Shown here piece by piece: positions 1 to 12,565 of a stretch of 64,000 nt of DNA. Source of the DNA: Siniperca chuatsi (taxonomy: Eukaryota; Chordata; Actinopteri; Centrarchiformes; Sinipercidae). The first letter of the stretch is position 1; each line of letters starts with the position of its first letter. The notes beneath the pieces were generated by a model. The model was not told where the DNA came from and did no database searches. It saw only the letters and a program-made list of their open reading frames with translations. The stretch lies in assembly GCF_020085105.1 (NCBI RefSeq), contig NC_058051.1, positions 26,338,955-26,402,954 of the forward strand, read 5' to 3'. Made by a program: the position numbers and the translations under genes.

Positions 1-1439
1 TGTTGTCTTCTCAATCATCCTCTCTCTCATAGAAACACACCTTGTATGCTGACTGTTCTCTGTCTTTTAAGGCAGAATATTAAACACTCATAGTTCTCCA
101 TTATGTACTCAACTGAATACCTCGGTTCCCGTCCAACTCATTTGTCTTATGTCTCCAAAAGTGACAGGTCTCGTCTCCATTCATGAAGGAAGATGAAGGA
201 ACTGCAGTCTGGCAAAATTAAACCGGCACAGGACGCAGAAATATCTTTTGGGTTGTTTATTCTGAACAAGAAATTTTAGTGTTCAGTTGAAATAAAAAAA
301 ATAGTAAAAACTTTAAAATCAAAAGATGCACAAATCTGTCTGCTGTGTACACAGTTATTGTAGACAAACAAAATCTAGTCCATATTAAAATCGTCATCGA
401 CTTTTCACCATATTCAGTACAAAAGTTGTACAGATGACCACAAGCTACTAGTGCAAAGAGACAACAAATAATTCAGCCATAACCATAGTTCAGAGTATAA
501 AAATACACATAAGGTAATAAGTGCAAAAATAACTCATCCTGATAAAAACAAAGAGTCCACCCAAAATTACTGTCATTCCAAAATATGACAGAAGAGCTAC
601 AATGTGAAATGCAAAGAAATGTGATTTTCATTTTCAGTGTGACTGTATTGTCTGTCTTTTGGTGTGCATTTCTTGTTGTTCACAATTAGCGTACAAAATC
701 TCACAATATTGTTGTACACAGCACCAAATGTTTATCACTTAATATCTTGTGCAAAAGCCACATTTTACAGCACATTTACCTTCAGAAAAGAATTCCAGGA
801 TAAGCAACGTGTGTCAGTGCTGCGGTGAACAAGATGGCTTCCCGTTTTTTTTTGGTCTCTCTCTAAGCTGTTCCCCAGTATACCCTGAAAGGACATTCCA
901 TCTCATGGCATTAATAAGAACCAAGATATTAATTTTCACCCCTAGCTGTGTTTGAAATGTGAAGAGCAGCTCTGAATTGTCAAGAAGACATATTCATTCC
1001 CCTCATTTATCATTTTTCAAAGCAACCCTCGAGTCTGGCCTTTTGAGGTGTTTTTTTGATTCGTCTTACTTTACCTCTGAAGAAGATGAATCTCTTTTAC
1101 AGGGGGTTATTTTGAGGTTTTGAGGTTCCACTTAAGCAGTCTTTTCACAAAATGGCAGCTCCATTTATACATTCATACATCTCAGGAACTTCACCTCAGC
1201 AGGGATTACAGCTTCTTTCTGTCTTTGAGCATGTTCCTGCCATACTAATGCTGTCTAATGTTACTTGTAAGTTGAACTGAGTATTATTTTTTTGCTAAGA
1301 AATTTATATATATATATATTCTGTGTTTGTTTTGAAGTGTACTTAAGGCAAAATTGTAATTACCATAAAGAAGAAATTATATTTATTTTTCTGCAATATC
1401 TGTGTCTTCTAAAAACAGTTTGTAATACTTCAGTTTGTG
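1..1439. other. Left flank, no recognised gene
   Basis: AT-rich sequence with no coding exon that I recognise on either strand. On the minus strand a poly(A)-signal-like hexamer (TTTATT on the plus strand at 256-261) is followed by a long stretch without repeats, so part of it could be the 3' UTR of a minus-strand gene. No matching coding exon was found to the right, so this is only a possibility. A short (AT)n run lies at about 1305-1319. Confidence 0.3.
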
Positions 1440-1790
1440 GGATGAACACAACACTAAAGCTAGGTTTATTCTCGATGCAGTGTCCCTGGCACAAGGGTGC
1501 CTCTGCCAAAACAACGTCATCGTATCTTTCTCGTTGAGCGTAAAGACTCCACAAGTTGTCACGGCACTTGGTCGGGCACCTCTGAATTTTTGCAACTAGG
1601 CACGCTCTGTGCTTTTCATTTCAACTTGGACACGTTCGAAGGTAGACTGGCCGAGCAGCTTCGCCTTTACAAACACCTCTACGACCCTTCCTTGAGCGAC
1701 CACAGAGACAACCAAATGACTCTCAGTTTGTGGAGAGAGATCACCACCACACTGGCAAAAGAGACTTGAATCTTAAGGTGTGTTCAGACA
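1440..1790 (+). mobile_element. Fragment of a MADF-domain (Harbinger-type) DNA transposon gene
   Basis: The plus-strand frame through 1497-1769 encodes a recognisable N-terminal part of a MADF (Myb/SANT-like) DNA-binding domain. It runs from LAEQLRLYKHLYDPSL through DHRDNQM to LWREITTTLAKET, with the family's typical aromatic/LYDPS and WREI motifs. A stop follows directly, so most of the domain and protein is missing. MADF proteins of this type accompany PIF/Harbinger transposases in fish genomes, so I read this as a dead transposon fragment and not a host gene. Upstream sequence from 1440 may be more of the same element in a shifted frame. The family assignment rests on motif recognition only. 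Confidence 0.6.
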
Positions 1791-2448
1791 GCAAGTGACC
1801 GCAGAACTGTCATGTACATGACATGTACCGACTGTCTTTGTGTGTGTGTTTGTGTGGCAGCTCAGACTCTGACTGACCTCAGAACTCACCAGAAACTCCA
1901 GTCCTGTTATTTCCTTCCAGTGTCGCTCCTTTTTCCTCAAGTCTTTGTACATGTATAGATCTATTAAGCCCTGGGATATGAGTTGAAATGCTGGAGTTGA
2001 AACATTTTGAACTCACACAGACGTGTCTTCACATCAATTCACATCTAATCTTTCGACTGACTTTGTATGCAGTGTTCTGTGTGAACACACAGTTAGACAC
2101 TGCTTCCACAAATATGTCCAAAAATGTAAAAATTTCTTTTGAAAAATGGAAGAATATATATGCTGCATCATCATAGTTATAGTTTCTCACACAAAAAGTT
2201 TGGAGAATTCGAATCAGTAAAACTTTAAGTTAGATACACATCAAGGTAACAGCTGGAGCCAGCGGCACACATTCAGTCTCTACCTGTGAAAGGTAATGAA
2301 GATTCTTGATGAAAGAAATCAAGCACAGCATGTGCAGGAGGTTGGAGGATATTCAGGAAACATTTTTTGAGTGATCTGTGGCGATGGCTGTCTGTTTTCC
2401 TAAATCAGACATAGGAGATGATGAGTTTTAAAATGAATTAGCATTACA

Positions 2449-2471
2449 GTGTGTGTGTGTGTGTGTGTGTG
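2449..2471. repeat. (GT)n microsatellite
   Basis: A perfect GT dinucleotide run of about 11 units in otherwise unannotated DNA. Confidence 0.9.
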
Positions 2472-3139
2472 GTGCTTTTGGGGACCACATCACTATTCCC
2501 CTCCAGCTCTTGTCAACATATTCAGAGTTGATGTGTCATGCAGTGGTGCGGAGATAACTGACAAAATGGATACAAGGACACTCACCTTCACTGAAACGAT
2601 GAAGAAAACTTGGCTGTGAATAAATGAGTGTATGAGCTGGGAGAGTGGCTAAATGCAGACACAGTATTGAACGTTCAGGCAGTTATGTGTCATGCACTGC
2701 TGTTAAAAATATACAAAGCTAATGTTGTATGTCTTTCAGCCAGACATAAACCTTCATGTGATGTAACGTGTTGCATCTTTAATCTATTTTATTCTTTACC
2801 GAAGCACTCCTCTGATGCTGACGCCCCACTCAACCTCCGCTACACAGGTTGAACCCTGTTGAGATAGGCAGGTTTTATAATGAATTCCTGCTGATCTCAA
2901 AATGAACGCGTGCACTGTCTGAGAGAGCAAGAGGGATTTGTCATGCATGTAAATTGCCAAATAATCCAAGTGGAACGCAATACCTCTGGCTAGGGAAACA
3001 TTAGACTGATGACATAGCCCAAGAAAATAGAAAATTCCTAAATTCTCTCATGAGCATTATTTTGTAGGGGTTTAATTTAATTTAGCTCAGATTTGGAAAA
3101 CGTATTTCGAGAGTTTAAAGTCGTCAGAAGGTTTAGCCG

Positions 3140-3425
3140 TACTTGGTCGTGCTAGCAGCGTGGCTCTGTCGGTTCATCAGTCGATCCATAACTTTGGTTC
3201 AGACTAAAATATCTATTAAAACTATATATTTGTTGTTTTTCCATGTTCCAAATTTTTGTACAGACATTCATGGTTCCCAGCAGATGAATCCTACTGACTT
3301 TGGTGATCAGCTGGCTTTTCCTCTAGCGCCACCACAAGGTTCACATTTGTGGTTTTGAGCGAAATCAACTACTGAATGAATTGCAATAACTTTGGTAACC
3401 CCTTAACTTTTCATTTACCTTTTAT
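3140..3425 (+). repeat. Copy of a medium reiterated teleost repeat (family R), partial
   Basis: The text runs from 'actttggttcagac' through 'gacattcatggttcccag' to 'cctctagcgccaccacaagg' and 'gaattgcaataactttggt'. The same phrases recur at 15365-15930, 17995-18560, 44714-45232 and 52725-53225. Only the first half of the unit is present. Short reading frames here come from the repeat and are not genes. Confidence 0.7.
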
Positions 3426-5170
3426 GATTATATGACAAGGTTATATGATATTTTTCAACACACAAATCCTTCATCAATGGCAAATACTAAGGATGCATGG
3501 GAACAAGATATATCCCTCACTCTACCTGGGATCTCATTATTGATTGCATTCACTCCCCAACTATTTGCATTTGTTAGGGCTTGTAACTTACTATGTATAT
3601 TCTAATAGAGAAAATTGAACAAATATGTATTTAAATTCTGATGTCAGCTGTCCTAGATGTCACCAGCAACAATGGGCCAAATGTTCTAGTCATGCATCTC
3701 TTTATACAATTTCTGGGCCTCAGTATTGGAAGTAATCTCACATATCTGCTACAAAGACCCAAATCCATTTATGGCAACATCCGCAGAGCATAGGATCACC
3801 GTATCAGTCAAATACTTTAGAATTTGCTTCTTTGTTAGCTCGACAATTAATCCTCAATAGCTGGAATGGCTGCCTGCCCTCCCTCTTTTATACAGTGGAT
3901 TTAATAGGCCATGATGTGTCTTCGAATTGAGGAACTAAGGTTAAGTTTAAAAAATATAATAAAATCTGTTTTCCTTTCATCAAAGTGGAGAGTCTAAAGT
4001 CAGAGTCATTAACAGACATTTAAGCTCTTTTCTATTGCGTGTGCCAACAATTTATACATTTATACGTTGCCTTGATCCTTTGCAATATACTCCTTCACCC
4101 TGAATAAAGGGCCCACTGCAAAATGATGGGCTTGTTCTGGCATTGAAATGCATGAATAGGTTTTATGTTACACCTGTACTCTGAACATGTGGAGTTCAGC
4201 AATTGTGTAACCTTCATATATCTTTATATTTATGTTTTCTCTCTTGTTGTTGTCTGGACTGTTTTGTTTAAAATAAAAATTTAATTTAGGGAAAGTTAGG
4301 TTTAAATTAATGACAAATTACAGACACTGAAGGTCAGCAGTGCATGGAGTGATGTCGAAAATAAAGCTGCCGTAACTTGAAATGTACCCTGGTGTGTCCC
4401 CTCTAATAGGCTGCAGAGGTCCAGCCTGTTTGTTTTTGTTCATCCTTGTTTATTCAGGTACTGTGGCCATGGCTCGTATCCATACACGGCCTCCTCTGTG
4501 GCATGTGCCAACCCACTCACATGCTGGCCAAGTCCACCCACTCTACTGCCCCCCTTTATCCACCTGCCACTCTCTGTAGCTCATCAAAAGCCTTATCTTA
4601 TCTTCAAACACTGTCTACATAAGTCAAATGCCCCCAGCCTTGCGCTTACGTGTGTGTGTGTTGGCCCAGTTTCTTTTAAGTCTTTGTTTTGTGTGTGTGC
4701 GTAAGTGATTGCTCTCTGGTACCTTGTTCCCCCAGGTAATAGGAAACTTGGAAACAAACGGATACTGGACTGATTGCCTCTTCGCTGTCCAACAAAATGC
4801 TTCGGGGGTAAATAGGGATATTTTTTCCTTTTGACGGAGCCTTGTTTTCTTCTACTTCACAAAACTTTCTCCAAAGTGCTTCCGTTTCGTCATGATATTA
4901 GTCATGCCTTTTACCAAGACATCAAAGAGCTAAATGTGCTGTCTCAGACTGAACCTAGAGACCCACAGGTATAATGACAAGTACACCTCCACTGTTACTG
5001 CAAATAGCAGTAAATGTGATGATAATTGTAGCCAATTACTTTCCTGTTACCCCCTGGTGTTTTGTCAGAGCTAAACATATGGAGCCTGTAGCAAAGAGAC
5101 AAATGACACGACTGTAATGTTATTCCATCTGCAGCAATGGTTTAAGACAAAGACAAAGAAGACTTATATA
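3426..5170. other. Intergenic, nothing recognised
   Basis: AT-rich DNA without a recognisable exon, RNA gene or clear repeat. Short open frames around 4382-4704 lack similarity, splice context or a family motif. Confidence 0.5.
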
Positions 5171-5597
5171 GGGTACATTATCTTTATTGCAACCCAGTGG
5201 ATGGTATTAATCTGAAATAGCTGCATTACAAGAAGGGGAGAAGGTGAAAGGAAAGGCATGTGGGAAATGTAACACCTCGCCATATTTGAAAGACTTGATC
5301 CAGTGTGGCACTGATCTCATTGCACTCGTGTCTCGTGTGTCTTAAAGGAATAGTTTGACTTTTTGGGAAATATGCTTATTCACTTTCTTGTCGAGAGTTA
5401 GATGAGAAGTCTTTTTTATTATTATTCATACAAAACCCAAAGGGGAAAAATAACAATTTGTGGTTTTATGAGGGATGATGTGCGCAGTTACATCTGGAAG
5501 GGTACACTATCATTATTGCAACCCACTGGATGTTATTAATCTGAGATAGCATTACAAGTAGGGGAAGAAGGCGAAAGGAAAAGCATACGAGAAATGG
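5171..5597 (+). repeat. Local direct duplication, two copies of about 99 bp
   Basis: Bases 5171-5269 and 5500-5597 are near-identical. Both start gggtaca(t/c)tatc, continue through attattgcaaccca and ctggatg/gtggatg to tattaatctgaaatag, and end in a purine-rich stretch and gaaatg. The copies sit 329 bp apart. The second copy lies between two copies of the 5' part of a TTAA-type MITE (5384-5409 and 5606-5631), so the duplication and the MITE share a rearrangement. Confidence 0.8.
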
Positions 5598-5830
5598 ATG
5601 TGAGATTTCTTGCTGAGAGTTAGATGAGAAGATTGATACCACTCTCATTTATGTCTGTTAAATATGAAGCTACAGCCAGGAGATGGTTATCTTAGCTTAG
5701 CATAAAGACTAGACACAGGGGGAAACCGCTAGCCTGGCTCTGTGCAAAGGTAAAAAAATAAGTCTACCAGCAACTCTAAAGCTCACTAAAACTTACAAAG
5801 CTTTTTGCACAGAATCAAACAAAAGATTTA
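5343..5830 (+). mobile_element. Rearranged TTAA-flanked fold-back MITE
   Basis: It begins with TTAA then AGGAATAGTTTGAC and 'gggaaatatgcttattcac', the conserved left end of a repeat also found at 19615, 46908, 48352, 49585 and 61318. The segment 'tttcttg..gagagttagatgagaag' occurs twice (5384-5409, 5606-5631), flanking about 200 bp that contain a copy of upstream DNA. The body continues with 'gctacagccaggag', 'agcttagcataaagact' and 'gctagcctggctctg'. The right terminus is not identifiable. Confidence 0.65.
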
Positions 5831-5929
5831 ATGTGAGTGCTAAGCTATGCTAAGCTATGCTAACCGTATCCTGGTTTCATATAGAAAGCCAAAGCTTCTG
5901 TAACTCAATGCAATCTCTAATCTTTCTAA

Positions 5930-6080
5930 TCCATGTTTAATTTGTGCATCATCTGAGTGGAAACACCAGGCATTTGAAAAAGTCGAAAAATCACAAAAAC
6001 GTTCTCATGTATAGATAAAAACAAAATGCGATAAAGTGCAATGCACATCACCCAAGCTTCCAATGAAGAGACTAAAATAG
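5930..6080. repeat. Interspersed repeat fragment, related to 32236-32445
   Basis: The phrases 'tgagtggaaa', 'aaaagtcgaaaaat', 'ataaaaacaaaatgcgataaagtgcaatg' (split) and 'gaagagac' reappear in the same order at 32236-32450. This marks an old dispersed repeat. Class unknown. Confidence 0.45.
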
Positions 6081-6340
6081 ATATGTGTGGAGACTGTAAC
6101 CTTGCTCAAATTAATACGTGAAACAAACAGAAATGACATATTTCCACCATGTTTTCCCCATGGTTTTCTAGTTATAACATTTGAGGTTTGACTGGCGCTG
6201 TTTTAATGAAGTCATCTGTCAATAGTTTAATGGCATGACTGGAGAATTAGTGCCAAATCCTAATATTTGCATAACAGTAGTGGATGGACATTAATTTGCA
6301 TTTTCTTTTGCTAATTTTCTGGAAATTTGTTTAAAAGTTG

Positions 6341-6689
6341 TGTTACATTTGGATGAAAACTTGACTTCAGTCACCACCTGATCTTCATCTGCCAGCACAC
6401 CTGCCCCTCATTCGCCTAATCAATCAGTTAGTATACAGTATAAACACGCCCACTTCTTATAGTCCTCTGCCAGATCGTGTTTGAAGCTTTTGTGCCAAGC
6501 GGACCAGACATTTTTTCCTGCCTATTAATCTGTCTGCTAGTCTACTGTTTGACCACAGTTTGTTTTTGGAACTTGCCTTTTGTTTGCCTGATTTGGACTG
6601 ACCGTTAGTTGCCTTCTGTGAGCCTGCCTGCTCGCCTGAATCTCCTTGCCCCAAGTCTGCCTTTGGGTTCACCTGTTGAACTTGTTACA
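6341..6689 (+). mobile_element. Possible solo LTR remnant
   Basis: The block starts tgttac and ends gttaca. It contains a TATA-like 'agtataaacacgcccac' at about 6436-6452, followed by pyrimidine-rich text with repeated 'cctgcct' and 'ttgcct' phrases that resembles the R/U5 part of fish Gypsy-type LTRs. No matching 5-bp target duplication is visible and no internal region is present. The identification is by overall resemblance and is tentative. Confidence 0.3.
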
Positions 6690-9600
6690 GGTATTGATCT
6701 TCTCATCTAACTCCCAGCAGGAAAGCGGATTTAGTGGATTTTTCAATATAGCATGTAATGATCACACGTAATCCTAACAAAATCACCACCGCTTCATATT
6801 TTACCCTATGAATCCAAATCTGTGTTTTTCCTGTGAGCACTGTTGATGTCAGTATGTAATGACAGCAGTCAGCGTCCATTACAGGGGTCGAACAAGGTCG
6901 ATGCAGCGTGAAACCACATCTCACCATCACAGTCAGTGAAACAGCTGACGCACAAGCACAATGAGCAAACAAAAAACAATTTAAGCAGGCCACACAAGGA
7001 TAAAAGCAGCACCGCCTCCAATTGGGTCTCATAAAATAACACTATGGAAATACAAACCTGTGCTCCAAGGTTATTGATTTCATAATTAGTCTGTGTAATG
7101 GCTCTGGTGACGTCTGGGGACAACAGATACATGCACCCTTGCAATTCTCCCATTCTATTGTCAGTGGTACAAAGACATCAGGAGGTGTGTGACAGGGTTA
7201 TTAAATTTCCTCATGCAGGTTTTACTAAATTACCTGTTCTCGTTTGCGTAACATTATTACTCGTTAAAGAACCTTTTTCCAATTTTGCAAAGGGTAATTT
7301 AAACAGGTTTAATAGTGGAATAGTGGTGGAAAGGGCAGGGAATATCTTCTGTGGCTCATTTTCAATAAACTCAGCAGCAAAAAAGAGTGCAGGGAAGCTG
7401 ACTGAAACACTATTCAAGACTGTAGGATTCGGTCGTTTCACCACCATAAATTTATCTGCAGCCTTTGCCTTGCTACAAAAAAACATGCACTGTTCCAGGA
7501 AGAAAAGAGACGACGGAGGTATTTCTTCACTTTTCTGAGTATCATTATTATTAAACAAAATGCACGCATTTCCTGAGGCATGATTCTTCATCTCAGACTT
7601 CTTCCCCGACAATTGGCGTTACTTATTATGTTTTTATGGGATAAAACCATAAATGTTTCATGGCAGTAACTAATCCCTGATTCTCATGAATTAGTAAACT
7701 GTATAGTTATGCTCACTGACACTCGAGGTTGTTGGGGTTTTTTTTGCAGAAGTCTGGACTGCAGTATTATACTGAACAGGAACAGCTGTGGCCCCAGGAG
7801 ATTATTTGACAACTTGGTCTAATGAGTTCTCACTCACTTTAAGACTACGTGTAAAAGTTGCATCATATAATATTCAAGGCAAAGTATTTCAGTCAAACCA
7901 AAAAAGTTCATGAACGTGCAGTTCTGTTTGTATCAACAGAGAGGGCATCCTCTGTCTCAGTGTGATTTGAGTGTTGCTGAGCAGCAAAACACATCTCATT
8001 TGCAAATTGCCAGGTGTGCAACATATTTCTCAGAATATGCTATAAGATATGCATGAGATGGAAAATGATGCTTCTTAGCTTTGATAGTCTGATAATTTGA
8101 ACTCGAAACTCTAACTCAAGTTTTTTTCCTGCGACTGTAAAATGATAGGAGCCTCAAATATTGTAAAGAATGGAGACTGCCAAGAAGAACGACAGCATCA
8201 GTCGTTTCAGCAAGTGCCCCAAAACGACATGTGTTTACGTTCAAGTGACAAAGCCTAGTGGCTGTAGGAATTATGACGAGAGCAAAGGAAGACGTCAGGT
8301 AAAGGTAATATATAGTCCGGTTCGAGAGTCTCATCCACTGTGTGGGAGATGGTCCCATAGAAAAGCTCAGGGAAGCTGAGGTGTGCTACTCTTTAATAGA
8401 AGTGGGGAAGTTAACTAGTAAATTTGCAAAACCAACCAGTTAGTCTTCATCTTTGAAGTCTATTCTCTTGCAAAACCAAAAAATACTGTTTGAAATAAAG
8501 CATTAATCTCACCTCTGTGTCACTTGTTGAAGTTTGTTTTCGAGTGTGGAATGGGTTCATTGCTGCCCCGTGTGGCCATTGGGTGGAAAAACATCCACTA
8601 CTGAACTGAGGTTCTCGCCAAGTACCAGTGTGTGTGTTCAGGGGGCAATAATGAGCCCATTGTGGTTTGGCACATCACAATGAAGTAAAGAAGACGCCGC
8701 ACTAGAAAATTTACTTGGGCAAGCGACACAAATGTGAGATTTATGCTTTATCGGAAATGTTTTCAAACAGTATTTTTCGGAGAAAAGACTTCAAGGATGA
8801 AGACAAACTGGTTGGTTTCACAAATGTATGTCTGGTTAACTTCCCGACCTCTATTAAAGAGCAGCGCACAGCCTCTTGCCCTTTTCTATGGATGGACGGG
8901 TCAACAAAATATTAGACAGAGACCGCTGTTCTTTTCCCATTTCCTCGCTCCCTACCCTTTATTATTGTAACCATGACGATGGAGTTCCACTGACAGTGGA
9001 TTGTAAGCCACTGATTGGCCAAATAAACAAATGATTGACAGTTACCACGCCCTCTAAAGTCGGCAGAGATACAAACTTGAACTAAACCTTAACCATAGCG
9101 TTGTCACATGACTCATATGTTATTCATATGATTTTGGAAGGCTCAGACAAATTATATTGTGGTGCCGATAGGAACGTCAGATCAGAAAACGCTTTTATCT
9201 GTTGTAGTAATTTTGGGAGTACTTTTGGGGAGAAATAAGGTAGATAATATGTGGAATAAAATTTCTGTACAGTCAGCAGCATAAACTCTAAAACACACAC
9301 AATTACTTTTTCTTTTACAAGGTCTCATTACTGATCAGTTACGTTCCTGAGTCTGATCCAGTTTCCTTCCTTCCCTTGCATGGACTCTTCTTCCTCTGCC
9401 ATCCTCACACAGAAGCTGCTTAACACTTTTTTTCCCGTACATTTCTCACTGGAACAAAACAGACTGCCACCTGCTGCCAGCTGATCTGGTACGCAACGTT
9501 TTGTTCCTCCGCTCCTCCTCGTCGTGATGGAGACGAGCGGGCCTGCAGTGTTGTCACTCATCTCCCTTTGTTTGCTTCACAGACGCTGCGTGGGGATGAG

Positions 9601-12565
9601 AAAGCCTTTGAGGTGTGCAGGCAGAAGCAGCTTTTTGGGTCTCCAAAGACACCCTGCTGTAAAATGGCACAGCACGGTTGTATGTGATACTTGACAGGCC
9701 AGTGTGTGCCATGTTTGATTAGATTTCGTGTTCTTTAAGAGCGTCAACTGTGGCTGACGATGTGACAAACCAAAACAAGCTTTGGATCTGGGCTTGAGCC
9801 CTTGTTATTCTGGAAGATGACTGTGATAAAGCCCAGCGTGCACCTTGCTGCTGCCATCTGCTCCCTCTCTTCGGCTTGCCTGACAAGAGTTATGTTTACA
9901 TAAAAGCATTGTGGCTCCTCTGCTAACCACTCTATGTCAACATAGCACTGGCAGCATGTGAAACACAATCCATTTCTGCATGAATGTCAGTGAGCAAGTC
10001 TGACTATAACACAATGTCCACCGTGTGTGTGTGTGTGTGTATATAATCTTTTTTGTGACCAAATTTTTATTGGTTTACCTTTTTTTCCCCTTTTGCATTC
10101 ATTATGGAGGAGACATAAAATATGAAAATCAACTAACTGAAATATTGTGTTGACAGTGCATAACACATCTATATCTATTCACTAACATGCATTTTAAATG
10201 TACATACATTTACATTCACATAGAGACATGAAATGAAATACAAAAATAAATGGCGTGAATAATATAGAAAAAGACTATATGACTGTTTATCTGTGCAGAA
10301 CAGGAGTCTGTCGAACTGGCTGGAGATTAAAGGGGAAATATAATTAAGCAATAAAAACACATATGGTTTCTCTTTGTATTCAGAGTCTGCCGTTATCCTT
10401 GCTATGAGTGTATTGAAGGCAAGGGCACTGGAATTATTATCTATCTTCTGACATTTGATCAGGTTTTTTTTTTCAAAGGTAGATTGTTTGAGAAAAGAAA
10501 AATATTGATCTTAAAGGTTTCGGTAATTCAAACCAGCTCAAAATGATTCTGTTTTCATCAGCAGAGCAGCAGCACCTATTCCTTTTCAAAAGCAGAATTC
10601 TTAATAAGGACTTTCCACTGTCAAATCAAACAGCTTTTGATGTTGTTATGTAAGACAATTAAACGGAATTTATGAACAGCTTTAACATCAATAATTTCAC
10701 AGAGCATTAAAATATGTATTGCACTGCAATGTTATATTTTGATGAACCCTCAGAGTGTAAAGATACTTAATAAATATAAAATAATTAATTGTTGTTCAAA
10801 GACAAGAGATGTTGATGATTGTAAACTGCCGGACTGCAAAACACCACAACTCAAACATTATAATGTTTCAGTTATAAATGTTTCATTGTCGTCACTTGCT
10901 GATGATTGTGTGATTCTAGTAAAACATTTTAAAGACTCTGTCATCACTAAAATGGCTGATGTTTGCAGTAAAATGGTCGATGGGTGAGTCAAATTCCCGG
11001 TCCCCGTTTTGGATCACTCGCTCCTGTCAGAGCCTGACAGCTGTCCTGCCAAGGCAGGTGCTTTATGTTCATTTCCTGAACAGTTCAATCCGCTGATTAA
11101 TTGCTCCCCTCAGAGTAAAAGGCTGAGAAGCCAGTACAAGGCCTGCAGAAATGTATCAAACCACATTAACATCTAATGGGACTTACTGGCATACATTTGA
11201 CATTGTGTCTTTTCTTGTGGCAAAAACCATCCAACCACAGTTCTATAGCTCAGAAAGCAGATTAAGTGTAGTGTTGTGTTTTTTTGTCTTTGAAGTGTAG
11301 GTTACACATATTTTCACATCAGAAACATGCAAATGCACACTGGTGAAATGCAGAGTTGTTGGATTCATTTGAATAATTTCTTCAAAAACATCTAGAAATA
11401 CCCTCCCTCCGAGATTCAAGAAGGAAGCCCAAGTGAGGGGAATTTTTATTCATCATATTTGGAAAATAAATAGCTTCATCTCATAATAATCACAATGCAT
11501 CTTTAGACAGTAGCACAGATATTATTAGGGAATTAGGGAATTAGCTAAAATCATATTCAAAACAGTTTGTGTTAAATTGTAAGGGTCCGTCTGCATTTTT
11601 GCAAGGGCTCATGTGCTAAAAAAAAAAAAAAAGAGCACAGCAATGGCAAATTGAGATCTGTTCTTGTTGTTTTGGCAAACCAGGTGACACAGAAATAGGT
11701 ATATAAAAAATGCATTACATAAATTAGACATTGCTGCATGAACAGTTGTGTATTTTGTCCCTGGTCACGCATTTATCACAGTGTTCATCTTAAAAGAACG
11801 ATCAAAGATGTCACATGAAAAAAGACAAAAGCTCAGCATGAAAAGGTTACTGCTGATATGTCATGCATAAATGATAAGGACGGTAACAAATGACAGCAAT
11901 AAACATGTCTACTCAATGGCTTGCTTCCTAAATTATAGCCTTATTCATTAGTTGGCTGTGTCATTAGTAAAACCGTAATAAACTTCTTCACGTGATTGTA
12001 AGCACTCAGAAAGGTCAGTCTGTGAACTATTTCAGTGAGGATTGTAATATTAGAAAAATTACACAAATTTACAAAGAACCTCCCTGAAAAAATATTACAA
12101 GTCGATCCGAAAAGTGTCCCTGCTGGCAAACACGGCGTTAATTGTACTCACAAAAATAAGAGACAGGATCAATGAACCCATCCTGGTTGGTGCTGTGATC
12201 AATATGTGACCCGCGTGTCAGTGATCTCAGCGTCAGCGCTCTCGTGTTTTCTGAAACCATTGTCCTCATTTGTCATTGTGCTATCGTTAGTCGGTGCATC
12301 ACCAGCCCGCTTTGTAAACACGCAGTTTCCCAAACTGCTACAGTCAAAACCAGCATCTGAGCCATCTGGCCAGAATAGAAATTACTCCCACAGAACGATC
12401 TCCTGCCTTTTCTCTACCACCCGGCAGTAGGAGAAGTTTCTGGTAAACACTTCACATTACGTGGACGGGGGCGGGAGGGAGCCTGAGTGGGGTACCAGTG
12501 AAGGGCAAAGAGAGGAATGTGTTACTGTAGAGTTGCAGAATCGCATTCTTTACACTGCGTTATTG
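6690..12565. other. Intergenic DNA downstream of fam43b, including its probable 3' UTR
   Basis: A short piece of TTAA-MITE right arm is seen at 6690-6730 ('gattgat'-like, 'cttctcatctaactcccagcagg' in two parts) and a (GT)n run at 10023-10040. The rest shows no recognisable exon. The fam43b 3' UTR should extend leftward from 12565; a minus-strand AATAAA (TTTATT on plus at 11445-11450) would give a UTR of about 1.1 kb, but this is unproven. A block around 10980-11150 has mixed composition and no repeats and might be regulatory. Neither cda nor pink1, expected next in the tetrapod order, was recognised. Confidence 0.4.

Noticed and set aside
7098..7538. 146-aa plus-strand open frame
   Set aside because: No recognisable domain, no splice or promoter context, and an overlapping open frame on the opposite strand; consistent with chance.
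9328..9561. 77-aa minus-strand frame in a locally GC-richer patch
   Set aside because: Considered as a first exon of a gene next to fam43b (for example cda or pink1), but the residues match neither.
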